NCBI RefSeq assembly: GCF_019320115.1
Contig: NC_089588.1
Location: 117,193,725-117,257,724, forward strand
DNA: 64,000 nucleotides
Direction of reading: 5' to 3'
DNA from: Miscanthus floridulus
Taxonomy: Eukaryota > Streptophyta > Magnoliopsida > Poales > Poaceae
Shown here: positions 45,861 to 57,114 of the stretch, in pieces
Layout: each line of letters begins with the position of its first letter
Numbering within the stretch: the first letter of the stretch is position 1
The notes under the pieces: generated by a model
Databases searched by the model: none
Seen by the model: the letters and a program-made list of their open reading frames with translations, nothing else
What the model was told of the DNA's origin: nothing
Made by a program: the position numbers and the translations under genes

Positions 45861-46149
45861 CTTTGCTGCCACTATTGTTGGAAGCTCGCCTCGTTGCCAT
45901 CACGGTTTCACTGCACTATAGGCTACCATTGTGTTTTTGTGATTATGTCATAGGCTTAGTCTATTATGGTCTCGAGGCTAAGAGTCCTCCTTCCCATTTT
46001 CTCTTGCCGCTTGTGTGTACCTTTCTAACTGCACTGGTAATCCTTCGATTACTTGCGAGCTGTGTGCGACTTGTAACACTCTACTTTTGCTTAATGAAAA
46101 ATGTGCTAGGACATCAACTTGTTATCCTCGGGGTTTTTTAATTTACAAC

Positions 46150-46340
46150 GTAGGCGATCACCAGATATATTTACACCGTCGGTTAACTTAACCTACCACC
46201 AGTGTCAATCTAATTTGTACTAGCGTCATCCTTAAGAGAACCGACAGTGTAAATACATCATTTATACTAGTGCTAGACTTAAGAAAACCGCCAGTAAAGA
46301 TGCATTTACACCGGTAGTTTTCTTAACCTAGCGAGACTAC
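46150..46340. repeat. Small inverted-repeat element in the duplicated block
   Basis: Motifs TTTACACCGTCGGTTAACTT, ACCGACAGTGTAAAT, ACCGCCAGTAAAGATGC and TTTACACCGGTAGTTTTCTT alternate in orientation. The equivalent in copy 2 is at 50475-50665. Not coding. Confidence 0.55.
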
Positions 46341-46813
46341 AAATAATTTTTTAAATTAATTTTTAAATTTTTATAAATAATCTCGGGTGGAAATGCTTTG
46401 TATGAAAGTTTTAGTACCTGCAAATATCTACAACTTTGTAGCCGACTACTTTTTCATTTGAAATCACTTGGGGCTCGGAGATTGTGTTTTAAGATTAACA
46501 ATTTTAAAATTCATATTTTATTAATAGTTAGAGGAAAAAGTTCAAATTACATCCTCCATGTTTGGCCTATGTCCTAAATAACCAGCTAAACTAACATATG
46601 GTTCAGTTTATGCCCTCCAACTATTTCAGTTGGTGCAATTTACTCCTTAAAAGAATTTTTCTTTTTTGCTTCTTAGTATACATATTGTGTTTTAGTTTTA
46701 AATTTTGTGAAGTGACGAGGACATCATAGTTCGTGTTAGAAAAATATATCATGAATTTTCCATCATTGTATTTTGTACGATATTGTATCTCTAATGTTGT
46801 TTATTTTAAAATT

Positions 46814-47022
46814 AGTAGAGAACAGACCTTTGATCCTCGGCCAAAATGGGCTCTAGTCCCGGAATTTTTTGCCCCCGGGACTAGAAATACCTTTAGTCCC
46901 GGTTGGTGGCTCCAACCGGGACTAAAGGTCCCTGCCCAACGGCTACTGCGCCAGACACAGGTGGCAGAGACCTTTAGTCCCGGTTGGAGCCACCAACCGG
47001 GACTAAAGGTATACTTTTACTC
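46814..47022 (+). mobile_element. Isolated tip of a CACTA element A relative
   Basis: AGTAGAGAACAGACCTTTGA onwards is about 97 percent identical over 209 bases to the right end of element A (minus strand), including ACCTTTAGTCCCGGTTGG hairpins. The first four bases, CACT, are missing, and the match stops at CTTTTACTC. It is a broken end, not a mobile unit. Confidence 0.88.
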
Positions 47023-47552
47023 ACAGGGTGGAGACGTCTTGCTTACCATCGTACATTCTTACGACAGCCTCCATGTGCTCCATTACCACTTGTTGTCCTT
47101 CCACTGCCCTCTGCGGCTGCTGCTGCTCTCTGCCGGCATCTACTCCATCTCCATGTAGCTAGCGAAGAGACCGACGAGCGTTGACAAGCAGGGAGCATGA
47201 TCCGGCGTTGCTTACACAGGGACCTGTTTTTTTTATTGTTCCACTAATCTCCTTTAAACCACTGTTATGTTACGTTGTTGATCTGATGATGACCATATAT
47301 ATGCTAACACCATTTACCACTTTACATACCCTGCATACAACATGCACGATGGAGAGCTAGAACCTGAAATAATAGCTTATTAGTACATAAATATCTTCTA
47401 CTCCCTCTGTTGCGATCTTAAGACGTGCATGTATTTAAAAATACAAACTTTGTTATCGATGCCCAACAATCTTTGTAATCATATATGAACTTTATATGCT
47501 ACAATAAGTGGTTACAGTGGCTTTGTATATATTTAGAAAATATTTTGTAAAA
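47023..47552. other. Spacer between duplicated blocks
   Basis: No gene recognised. 47030-47160 contains a short C-rich frame of no known family. ACTCCCTCTGTTGCGATCTTA at 47400 resembles the common grass MITE end. The remainder is AT-rich. Confidence 0.4.
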
Positions 47553-48046
47553 TGGTTTACATGGGTCGGTTCAAACCCAATCAACTCGTAGATCCAGCAC
47601 AATTAAAACCGATCTAGACTTGTCCATGTCTAGGTTGGTTTGGTCACAAGCAGCAACTCGTAGCGACAATTCAGTCGACAGACAGACGTGTCCTTCCGGC
47701 ATCTTTGTCTGCAACAGATACAGATAAAGCGGGAGTAGCTTGCAGTACAAGGACACTAGCAGCAACACTCTTGCGTGTCTACTGCTGCTTCCATATGATC
47801 GAGAACTAAATTCATTTTGTCAAATCAGCTCAACCTTAAAAATTATATAACAATACATCACACAAGTATTTAAAAAGGTAAAACCAATTTTAATAGGTTT
47901 TATAAACTAAATCTGTATAATATAGGTGATAAAAATCATAAAACAGGCTTTATATTTTCTATATAATTAGATATGTAGATTTCATAATATTTGCATCTGA
48001 GCCGCAAGCCACACGCGTCAACGTAGGTGTGCGCAAAAAACGTAAA

Positions 48047-48072
48047 CCCGGTGCAACGCACGGGATATCTAG
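48047..48072 (+). mobile_element. Helitron-like 3' terminus, copy 2
   Basis: CCCGGTGCAACGCACGGG forms a 7-base stem with one bulged G, then ATAT, CTAG at 48069-48072 and T. Same context as copy 1 because it lies in the duplicated block. Confidence 0.45.
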
Positions 48073-49138
48073 TATTTTGAAAATATTTTGTAAAGTGGTA
48101 TACATGGGCCGCTTCAAACCCAATCAACTCGTACATCCTGCACAATTAAAACCGATCTGGACTTGTCCATGTCAAGGTTGGTTTGGCCCGAGCCATCACC
48201 GAGCCCAATTAGTCTGGTCACAAGCAGCATCTCGTAGGGACGCACGCGCATATGATTTTCCTGTTAGATCTTGGGACAATGTTTAGTCGTTGTGTTTTTT
48301 CTTCGGACCAACAATGCCTCTAGCCCTCTTCTGGGCTTTCCTTATGGCCCAGTCGCACGATCGAGAAGAATGCTGAGGCAACTGTTAAAGAGAAGATAGA
48401 TGGAGGATGCCTAGATGAAGAGTCCATCCTGCTAGTTACCACTTACTAGCATGTTGCAACGCTACGGAACTCCACGATGTGCTGCCTACTGCACCTCCTG
48501 CATATATAAGCCAGAGATGCTCGTGTTACATCTGCCAGCCATTTTTTTTTGTATTTACATATAGCATTAACGGGAAAAGAGCCTAGAGTCATGCACCTTT
48601 CTGATCTTAGCCTTTCAGTTTCTGAAATTAGCTGGACCGTTGCTCAAGCTAACCGAGGCGTCAAAACAGTTTTCTCGCTAGAAACAGGTGAAACTGAAAC
48701 GAATTATTGTGTCCCCATCTCGCATATATACATATAGGTGGCAGATTATAGGAAACGATGGTGTGTATGAATCGAATGTAAGATGTAAGTAACCACTTCA
48801 AGATATAAGGAGAAGAGAAAGACAGAAACAGAGCCTCGAGGCTACACAGAAACAGAGTTCACCTAGAATAATAGAGCAAGCTACAGACACCACGCAACAA
48901 CAGCACATGTGCCCCAGTCACAGTGTGCTTGGTTCGATGATTAACTTCATCGGGTATGGACTCGCTCAGCATGCATGCAGCATCGGTCGCCCTTACTATT
49001 CTGAGGGATGAGTCGATCCCGGAAATTGGCTTCGAGGAGTCATGAAACAGATCGACTTGGTGACGGACGGACGGACGGACGGCACTGGCTTATGATTTCA
49101 AACCAAACGCCATTCATGATGGTCCATCTGAGGATCTG

Positions 49139-49843
49139 ATGATTCCGGACCGATCCATCAAAACAAAAGCTCTACAATTAACCAATAATACCTTGCCATC
49201 CCGCCACCGACTGCAGTTACAGGGCCGCACACGAGAAGAAAACGGAAAGTCACCCCACCCCCGCGTCGTCTCCTCCGTGAGGCAACTCGGGGGCGACCAG
49301 CTGCCCACCGAAACCATACCCCACCGCTGGCTGCTGTGGGCTGCGGGGCTGGCAAGCTGTGCCCACCCGTTGTCGCCTGCTACCCTCTGCTTCGTCCCAC
49401 GGCAGCACTGGCATCGGCCGGTTCTAGGTTGCGCGGACCCTTGGTTGTTCCTCGTTGCTTGCGTCCAGGTAGTAGGTGCTTGGCGAAAGCCTTGCTGTCT
49501 AGCCGACGATGATGACATCCTTTGGGCGCTGTTTCCCTCCTTGGAGGCATCTGTTGTTGCACCTTCCTTTCCTCCTAGTGCAGATCTTCGGGGTGAAAAT
49601 CTGGTCCCTGCTAAACAGGCAGCGGATGTGCTGCCTGTGTCGCAACCATCCTTGGAGGTGTTGCCTCTCAAGATCCTTGGAGGCGTTGCCTCCTCAAGTG
49701 CTGCGTGTGGTTGTCATTGCCGTGTCATCCAGTTGGCGGTGGAATTTCTTGGGTTGAGCCTGAACGCGCTTCATATCCTTCAACGCTTGTGTTTGCCTTA
49801 CAGTGTGGTCGCTTCTTTGGTTGATGCTTTGCCACTTCCTTGA
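49139..49843 (+). CDS. Hypothetical open frame of 234 residues in copy 2
   Basis: The longest frame in the duplicated block, starting MIPDRSIKTKALQL. It is tryptophan- and leucine-rich in the middle (WRKPCCLADDDDILWALFPS) and matches no family I recognise. In copy 1 the same frame is cut by TAG at 45319-45321 and shifted elsewhere, so it is not conserved even between the two copies. A polyadenylation-like TTGCTTAATGAAAAA lies downstream at 50410. It may be part of an unidentified element's transcript. Coding status is doubtful. Confidence 0.2.
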   Translation: MIPDRSIKTKALQLTNNTLPSRHRLQLQGRTREENGKSPHPRVVSSVRQLGGDQLPTETIPHRWLLWAAGLASCAHPLSPATLCFVPRQHWHRPVLGCADPWLFLVACVQVVGAWRKPCCLADDDDILWALFPSLEASVVAPSFPPSADLRGENLVPAKQAADVLPVSQPSLEVLPLKILGGVASSSAACGCHCRVIQLAVEFLGLSLNALHILQRLCLPYSVVASLVDALPLP

Positions 49844-49919
49844 CACTTCTCCGACGGTACTTTTGCCGCCGTTGTTGCTGGATATCGCTGTGCGGATCTT
49901 TGCCTCTACAATTGCACAT

Positions 49920-50180
49920 CTTTTTTTCCGGTGGATACTTGGCCGCCGTGGTTCCTCTCTAGTGGATGCTTCGCCACTACAATTGTGTCTCTTTTCCGGC
50001 AGATACTAGGCCACTGTGGTTGCTCTCTAGCGGATGCTTTGCCGCTACAATTGCGCTTCTCTTTTCGGGCGGATACTTGGCCACCATGGTTCCTCTCTAT
50101 CGGATGCTTTGCCACTGTTGTCATATCGGTTTCCTTGGCGGATGCTTGGCCGCCGAGCCGTTTGGTACTTTTTCTGGCGG
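49920..50180. repeat. Tandem repeat of about 69 bases, copy 2
   Basis: Same GGATACTTGGCC units as in copy 1, three clear and one diverged, with the same order and spacing. The array therefore predates the block duplication. Confidence 0.85.
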
Positions 50181-51170
50181 ATACTTTGCCACCACTGTTG
50201 TTGGAAGCTCGCCTCGTTGCCATCACGGTTACACTGCACTATAGGCTACCATTGTGTTGTTGTGATTATGTCATAGGCTTAGTCTATTATGGTCTCGAGG
50301 CTAAGGGTCCTCCCTCCCATTTTCTCTTGCTGCTTGTGTGTACCTTTCGGACTGCACTGGTAATCCTTCGATTACTTGCGAGTCATGTGCGACTTGTAAC
50401 ACTCTACTTTTGCTTAATGAAAAACGTGCTACGACATCAGCTTGTTATCCTCGGGGTTTTTTAATTTACAGCGCAGGCGATCACCAGATATATTTACACC
50501 GTCGGTTCACTTAACCTACCACCAGTGTCAATCTAATTTGTACTAGTGTCATCCTTAATAGAACCGACAGTGTAAATATATGATTTATACTAGTGATAGA
50601 CTTAAGAAAACCCGCTAGTAAAGATGCATTTACACCGGTAGTTTTCTTAACCTAGCGAGACTACAAATAATTTTTTTTAATTAATTTTTAAATTTTTATA
50701 AATAATCTTGAGTGGAAAAATGCTTTGTATGAAAGTTTAAGTACCTGTAAATATCTACAACTTTGTAGCTGACTACTTTTTCATTTGAAACCACTTGGGG
50801 CTCGGAGATTGTGTTTTAAGATTAACAATTTTAAAATTCATATTTTATTAATTTTTAGAGGAAAAAGTTCAAATTACATCCTCCAAGTTTGGCCTATGTC
50901 CTAAATAACCAGCTAAACTAACATATGGTTCAGTTTATGCCCTCCAACTATTTCAGTTGGTGCAATTTCAGCTAAACTAACAAGCGCGTGTACGTGATTA
51001 ATATACTGTCGAAGCTTTGTTTATTTTTTTTAACATCTTAAAGACCTCAAATGAAGAAACTAAAATCTAGAAAGTTGTAGATCTCGTCGAGAGCTACAAT
51101 TTTCATATTAAAATCATCTTCATCCGAGAACGTATGAAAAAGATACAATTTTTCTAAGGCTGGACATTTA

Positions 51171-51404
51171 GGGGTGCAAATTTGGTTTAAATCGAATTTT
51201 GAATTCGGGATATTTTAAATTACAAGTAGAAAAGTAGAAAACGGTCGGAAAACGGCTAAAGCGTTTTTGTTCCGATTTCGAATTTGATGTTCTAAATTTT
51301 GAACCGAATTCAAATTTGTCCAAAAATACGAATTCGATCGGATCAAATATAGAGAATGATGCGGTTCGGTACGGGATATTTCCGTACCGTTTTCATCCCT
51401 ACCT
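51171..51404. mobile_element. Small hAT-type MITE
   Basis: Left end TAGGGGTGCAAATTTGG at about 51171, right end ACCGTTTTCATCCCTA ending near 51402, an inverted-repeat pair with several mismatches. Interior is AT-rich with GAATTCGAAAT-like motifs and no gene. No clear target duplication. Confidence 0.5.
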
Positions 51405-53459
51405 AGATGTCTCAGCAAGCCACATGTGAGAGAGAACACTTGGATGGGCCATGCATGAGCCCAATATTGTTAATTAGCCATTGTGCTAATTGATGGTTAT
51501 TAGGCAACTCGTTCATCTTTAAGGCCCAAATGTTTATATAGCCCATATTTTGTAGGCATCAAGTAATTGTCAAATTATTTTATAGGCCTCATTCGACTCA
51601 TGATAAATAGGCTATGTAATAATATTACAACATGCCAAAATTCCATCATACAGTGGGTTCAAGGGGCGGGCCAGGTGGGTGGCGCAGCGAGGCGGCGGGA
51701 GTGGGGGCCGGGGCGGGGGCCAAGGCGAGGACGGCGTTGGCGGAGCCATCGCGCTGGAGGTTAGGGGAGGCCAGGGTTGAGGGGTGGTGGTGGGGCGAGG
51801 ACAAGCGCAAGCGAGAGGAGGAAGACAACGGTAGCAGGGTGGAGTGGGGTCGCACGTGCTCCCGGAGCGCATGACCAGTGGCGCTTTATCGCGGTCCTTC
51901 TCTAGGACCTCAAAACTACATTCAAACTTTGGTAGAGTGAATACAAGGGAGTTATTTCTTCCTTTTCGTCAGAAGTTACTCTGGGGTAAAGTGGTGAGGG
52001 AGTAACGCGTGAGGGAAACTACACTTGTGCATATATGGCATAGAAATGGAATAATTGTGAAAAAACACTTGTAACTGCCCAAATTAAAATAAATTCCATG
52101 ACACGACAGCCGTGACAACGTTCGTCACTACAATTTAAATACATCAATAATACAGTAGCCAAGATCGTAGCAACGAAGTGAATGAAAGTGCCTAGCTTCA
52201 CCAGTTGGAGAAATTCCGCAAAGCAAACTGGACCCCGATGGAGCTCTTGAAGATGGGCAGGCATGCATGCATGCGGAGGCACACGAAAACCAAATTTAAG
52301 CCTCATTTAACATAAACACACATATCATTTATGTTCCAAACATACTTGAAGGTACGCCAACAATAAGTGCTAGAGAGAAATGAAATATACTAAACAACAG
52401 ACATGATCGTCGTCGATCAACATTATTAGAGGTTTAAAGCACGCAAAGGTCCATCAAGAGCACACAGAGATATGTGATCGTGTAGTAGACTGACACCAGC
52501 TCCATGCTTGCGGCAATATAGGGGACAGACAGCGGTACCAAAATGCTCCCAACGTCCTGAGATCCACCAACTTAAGCCGCAAACTCCTCCCATGGAGGAT
52601 CAAGAGGCAAAAGGCTGGGTCTCCGAAGACTGAAATAAAAATCGTAAGGAAAAATAATTTTGATTAGCATTATCAGTCTAGCATTGATGATTCATGAAGG
52701 TCAATGGAAATGATGGATGAAGTCCGCTAAAACAATCAACAACAGACTATGGTACTTCGAAGTTTGTGTGAACCGTTGATCTAATTGTAAATTATTACAT
52801 ATTACCTGTTCTTATAAGAGGTAATAGAAGAAACACTGAATAAATAGAGAAAACGTCTACTTATTTGATAGATCTAATATACATGCACGCATGATCTAAC
52901 TTTGGTATTTGATGCAATAATGTGACATGTGGATGAGATATAAAGTATCTTGCTTTACTAACATGTTCTTTTCTTGTAACTTCACAAATAAAGATCAAGA
53001 GTGATATACCTTTAAAATTAATTTTTTAAATGTGGAACGACTAACGTTATCCGTAATGATCTTTTCAACATGAGTAAATCCATTTTTAACAGCAAAAACA
53101 TGTTGATGGTATACGTGATTTATTTGTCACTAGCCATAGCACAACACTTTTAAAACCAACATCATGTTAAAAATTAATGTTCTTGCGTACTCAAACATAT
53201 AGTCCGTACGTGACAACAGTAACAATTAATCTATTTTCTTAGAAAAGTGATAATAATTACTTCATATGTACAGTAGCACAGGCAGATGAAATTAAACAAG
53301 GAAGCTAGGATTCCCTGGACGAAATTTAATTGTCCTACTAATTCTAAAAAACAAGGGCTATGATTTTCTGGGCATATTGTTACTATAATAATAATATAGT
53401 AATGGAGAAGTAGTACATGTTAGTGCCTTAGTGGAATGGGGAATGGAATGTGGTTATTA
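51405..53459. other. Interval with no confirmed gene
   Basis: 51640-51875 is a GC-rich island whose frames on both strands are low-complexity. 52019-52306 has a 95-residue minus-strand frame of unknown type. A good minus-strand acceptor (TTTTTATTTCAG|TCTTCGG) lies near 52632, and read in the phase of the donor at 53484 it would add SSETQPFAS and a stop. 52.7-53.4 kb is AT-rich. None of this is enough for a gene call. Confidence 0.35.
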
Positions 53460-56400
53460 AACAAGTTAGGCAGCTGGTACGTACCTGTATTGGTCGTGCC
53501 ATCCTACGTTGATTAATTTTAATTACGTCGAATCTAAGTGCGGAACTATTGGGATCAATATGTAGCTTGGCGTAACCCAGAGCTGGGTACCTCTTTTTCA
53601 CCGGCAAAAAGTGAGCTTGCTTTGTGAGGCGATCAACAATGACCCAAATAGAATCAAAACCTTTGGATGTTGTGGGTAGACCAACAATAAAATCCATACT
53701 GATGTCTTCCCATTTCCAAGAAGGAATAGCCAAAGGCTGTAGTAAACCAGCAGACTTCAAATGAACAGCTTTTACCCGTTGACAATTATCACACTTAGCT
53801 ACATACCGGGCAATCTCTATCTTCATCTTTGTCCACCAGAACCTTTGTTTCAAATCTTGATACATTTTATTACTCCCTGGATGAATAGAATACCTGGACA
53901 GGTGAGCTTCATCAAGTATCTGTTGGCGCAATTCTGGAACTTTGGGAACCACTAAACGGTTCTTGAACCAAAGAACACCTTTATCATCAATCTGAAAACA
54001 CTGGGCCTTTCCATTCATAACTCTTTCTTTGATATGAGCTACCCCTTTGTTTCCAGTTTGAGCAGATACAATTTAATCTAGAATGGTGGAATCAAGGGTA
54101 ATATTAGTTAGAGTCCCATGCTGAATGATCTCCATATTCAGCTGCTCCATCTCTTGACACAAAGTATGGTCCAATGACCTTGCCAGAAGACAATTGCAAT
54201 GAGACTTACGACTGAGTGCATTGGCAACAACATTTGCTTTGCTAGGATAATAGTGAACTTCCAGATCATAATCTTTGATCAACTCCAACCATCTTCTTTG
54301 ACGCATATTCAATTCTGATTGAGTAAAGATGTACTTCAAACTCTTGTGATTAGAATAAATATGACAATTATTGCCCAACAAATAGTGGCGCCAGATTTTT
54401 AGTGAGTGAACAACAGTAGCTAACTCCAAATAATGTGTAGGATAATGTTCTTCATGACGCTTAAGTTGCCTGGAAGCATAGGCAATAACTTGGCCTTCTT
54501 GCATCAGTACACACCCAATACCAATACCAGAGGCATCACAGTAAACATCAAATGGCTTCTCAATGTTTGGCTGAGCTAGAACAGGAGCTGTGGTCATAAG
54601 CTTCTTCAAAGATTGAAAAGCTGTCTCACATTCAAGTGACCAAACAAACTTAACATGATTCTTTAATAGCTCAGTGATAGGCCTGGATATCTTTGAGAAG
54701 TCAGGAATGAAACGACGGTAATATCCCACCATCCCAAGAAAACTGCGAACTTGATGAATAGTGGTAGGTGGTTTCTAATTAAGAATATCTCTGACTTTGC
54801 CAGGATAAACAGCAACACCCCCGGCAGACAAAACATGATCGAGGAATTGTATTTCCTCCAACCAGAATTCACACTTACTGAACTTAGCATAAAGCTGATG
54901 TTCCCTCAAGCGACCCAGAACAACACGTAGATGTTCTGCATGCTCTTCTTTGGTTTTGGAATAGATAAGAATGTCATCAATGAAAACAACAACAAACTTA
55001 TCAAGCCCTGGCATGAACACTGAGTTCATTAGATACATGAAGTGAGCTGGAGCATTAGTCAAACCAAAGGACATGACAAGATATTCATAAAAGACCATAT
55101 CGAGTTGTGAAAGCAGTCTTAGGAATATCCTCAGGTCGGATTTTATCTGATGGTACCCAGATCTAAGATCAATCTTTGAGAATACCTTAGCTCCCGCAAG
55201 TTGATCAAAAAGTAGATCAATGCGAGGAAGAGGATACTTGTTTTTGATAGTCACCTCATTCAGTGGGCGGTAATCAACACATAGCCTTAGGGTCTTGTCC
55301 TTTTTCTTCACAAAGATAGCAGGACATCCCCATGGAGAGGAACTAGGTCTGATGAAACCCTTATCAATCAGTTCTTACAACTGAGTTTTAAGTTCTACTA
55401 ACTCCTTTGGAGGCATTCTATAAGCTCTTCTAGATATGGGAGCAGTGCCAGGTTTGAGCTCAATCACAAACTCCACATCTCTCTTAGGAGGCAAACCAGG
55501 AAAATCTGCTGGAAACACATCTGGAAACTCTCTCACTATAGGAATATCTTGCACTTCCTGAACAAATGCTGCACACACCCTCTCAACCGCCCTCTTTGGA
55601 GTTGGTAACTGGATTAACAATTTAGAACTACTATGAGGTGAGTTGAACTGTATGGTTCGGTGCAGAGTATCAATGACAGCACCATGTTAGCACATCCAGT
55701 TCATGCCTAAGATCACATCTACACTCTGACTCTTAAGGACAAGAAGACTGGTGGAAAAAGTGTGATCAACAAGATCTAAAGGTACATGATCTACCATTTC
55801 ATTGGTATATATGCGTCCCCCAGGAGACTGTATGCAAAAACTATGCTCCACAGACTCCATTGGCATTTGATGTTTCATAACAAAGGTTCTATTGATGAAT
55901 GTATGAGATGCTCCAGAATCAAATAGAACAACTGCAGGATGCTTTGCAATAGAAAACATACCCATCATGATAGGTTCACCCTCTAGAATAGATTCCACCT
56001 GAACATAGTGAACTTGCCTCATCTTTTGAACAGACCCCTTCTTTTGAACAATCTGCTGACTGTTCTGCTGCTGGCTCATAGGTGGCCTTGGAGTACTGGC
56101 TTGCTTGGGCTGGCAACAATCCTGAGCATAGTGCCCAATCTTACCACAGTTGTAACATGGGTTAGGATTATATGAAGTATTTTGCTGTGTTACACTGGGA
56201 CGAACACCAGTGGCATTCGACTGGCGTGGATAGAAAGGGTATGCAGCAGGTCTAACAACTGTCTGTTGTAGGCTTTGCTCCTGTGGTGGACGGTAAGAAG
56301 GACAAAAAACAAACCTTTGACGCTGACTAGAGCTACCAGAGGTTACAGGTGATACATTCTTCCTCTTCTTTACCTCCTTATGCTGGCGATATTTCTCTTC

Positions 56401-57114
56401 AGTAGTAATAGCAATACTCACTAGCTCATTGAAAGTAACAGTGGTACATGTTGTCAACATTGTTTGTAGCTTGCTATTAAGTCCATGCATGAAACAACGC
56501 TTCCTTTTAGCATCAGTGTTGACATGTTCAGGGGCATATTGAGATAACTGATTGAATTTCCCCACATACCCCATTACACTCCTACCTCCCTACTGCAGCT
56601 TTAGAAATTCCTCAAGTTTCATTTCCATAACGCCATCGGGAATATGATGTGCCCGAAATGCATCACGGAACTCTGCCCAAGGAACCTGATGTCCCTCTGG
56701 CTGCATAGCAAGGTGACTTGCCCACCAGGCACCAGTAGGACCCTATAGTTGCTGTGCAGCAAACAGAGTCTTCTGATACTCACTGCAACGGATAAGTCCA
56801 AACTTCTACTGTATAGTTCAGACCCAGTCATCAGCCTCAAGTGGTTCATGTGCCTTGATGAAGATAGGTGGCTGAGTCTTCAAGAAATCAGCATAAGTGC
56901 TATTGGCCTCAGGACCACGGCGACCCTGCTGACCAGGTGCCATGTTCTGAGCCATAGTCTGAAGGATGCGAGTGTTGTCAGCAGTCGCATTGACCAAGTG
57001 AGCAATAGCATCCGCCAAGGTTGGTGCGGCTGCTGAAGGTGGTGGATTTGGCATGTTGGCACCCTCCTGTGAAGTGCCAGCAGCAAAATCTGTGTTGAGA
57101 GAACGGGTCCTCAT
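53460..57114 (-). pseudogene. Ty3/gypsy gag-pol, one frame with premature stops, integrase truncated
   Basis: From Met at 57114 a single reading frame runs to 53428. It contains gag (ADAIAHLVNATADNTRIL), a zinc knuckle (CYNCGKIGHYAQDC, near 56.15 kb), a protease (VLFDSGASHTFI), a reverse transcriptase ([31 protein letters not shown] with the catalytic DD), an RNase H (DVYCDASGIGIGCVLM) and an integrase (HPGSNKMYQDLKQRFWWTKM, the zinc-binding CDNCQRV, MDFIVGLP). Gag and pol are in the same frame. Stops occur at 56818, 56806, 56743, 56590, 55687, 55375, 54775 and 54073. In reverse transcriptase two opposite one-base indels near 55142 and 55090 scramble about 17 codons and restore the frame. The integrase stops matching near 53560, before its second catalytic acid. 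No chromodomain and no second LTR follow. Confidence 0.93.

Larger units (their letters stand above)
43251..46641. repeat. Duplicated block, copy 1
   Basis: Matches 47553-50968 in the same orientation at roughly 96-97 percent by eye, with small indels. It starts TGGTTTACATGGGTCGGTTC and ends CAGTTGGTGCAATTT. Within it, a stretch at its start is repeated in diverged form at 43790-43935. No family-level protein is recognised. The plus-strand frame at 44725-45321 is ended by TAG where copy 2 has CAG. Confidence 0.93.
47553..50968. repeat. Duplicated block, copy 2
   Basis: Partner of 43251-46641. Copy 2 has insertions such as CCCCAGTCACAGTG near 48.91 kb and a partly repeated CTTGGAGG(C/T)GTTGCCTC segment near 49.66 kb, and lacks AGGGTGGCCCGGTGCTGTG present in copy 1 near 45.03 kb. 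At its right edge CAGCTAAACTAAC repeats a motif from about 55 bases upstream, indicating a local rearrangement at the junction. Confidence 0.93.

Noticed and set aside
43251..50968. The two 3.4 kb copies as LTRs of a retrotransposon with a short interior
   Set aside because: No TG...CA ends, no primer-binding site or polypurine tract, and the spacer holds only a CACTA tip and unrelated sequence.
52019..52306. 95-residue minus-strand frame with hydrophobic segments
   Set aside because: No recognisable family, no splice or promoter context, and length is within chance for AT-rich sequence.
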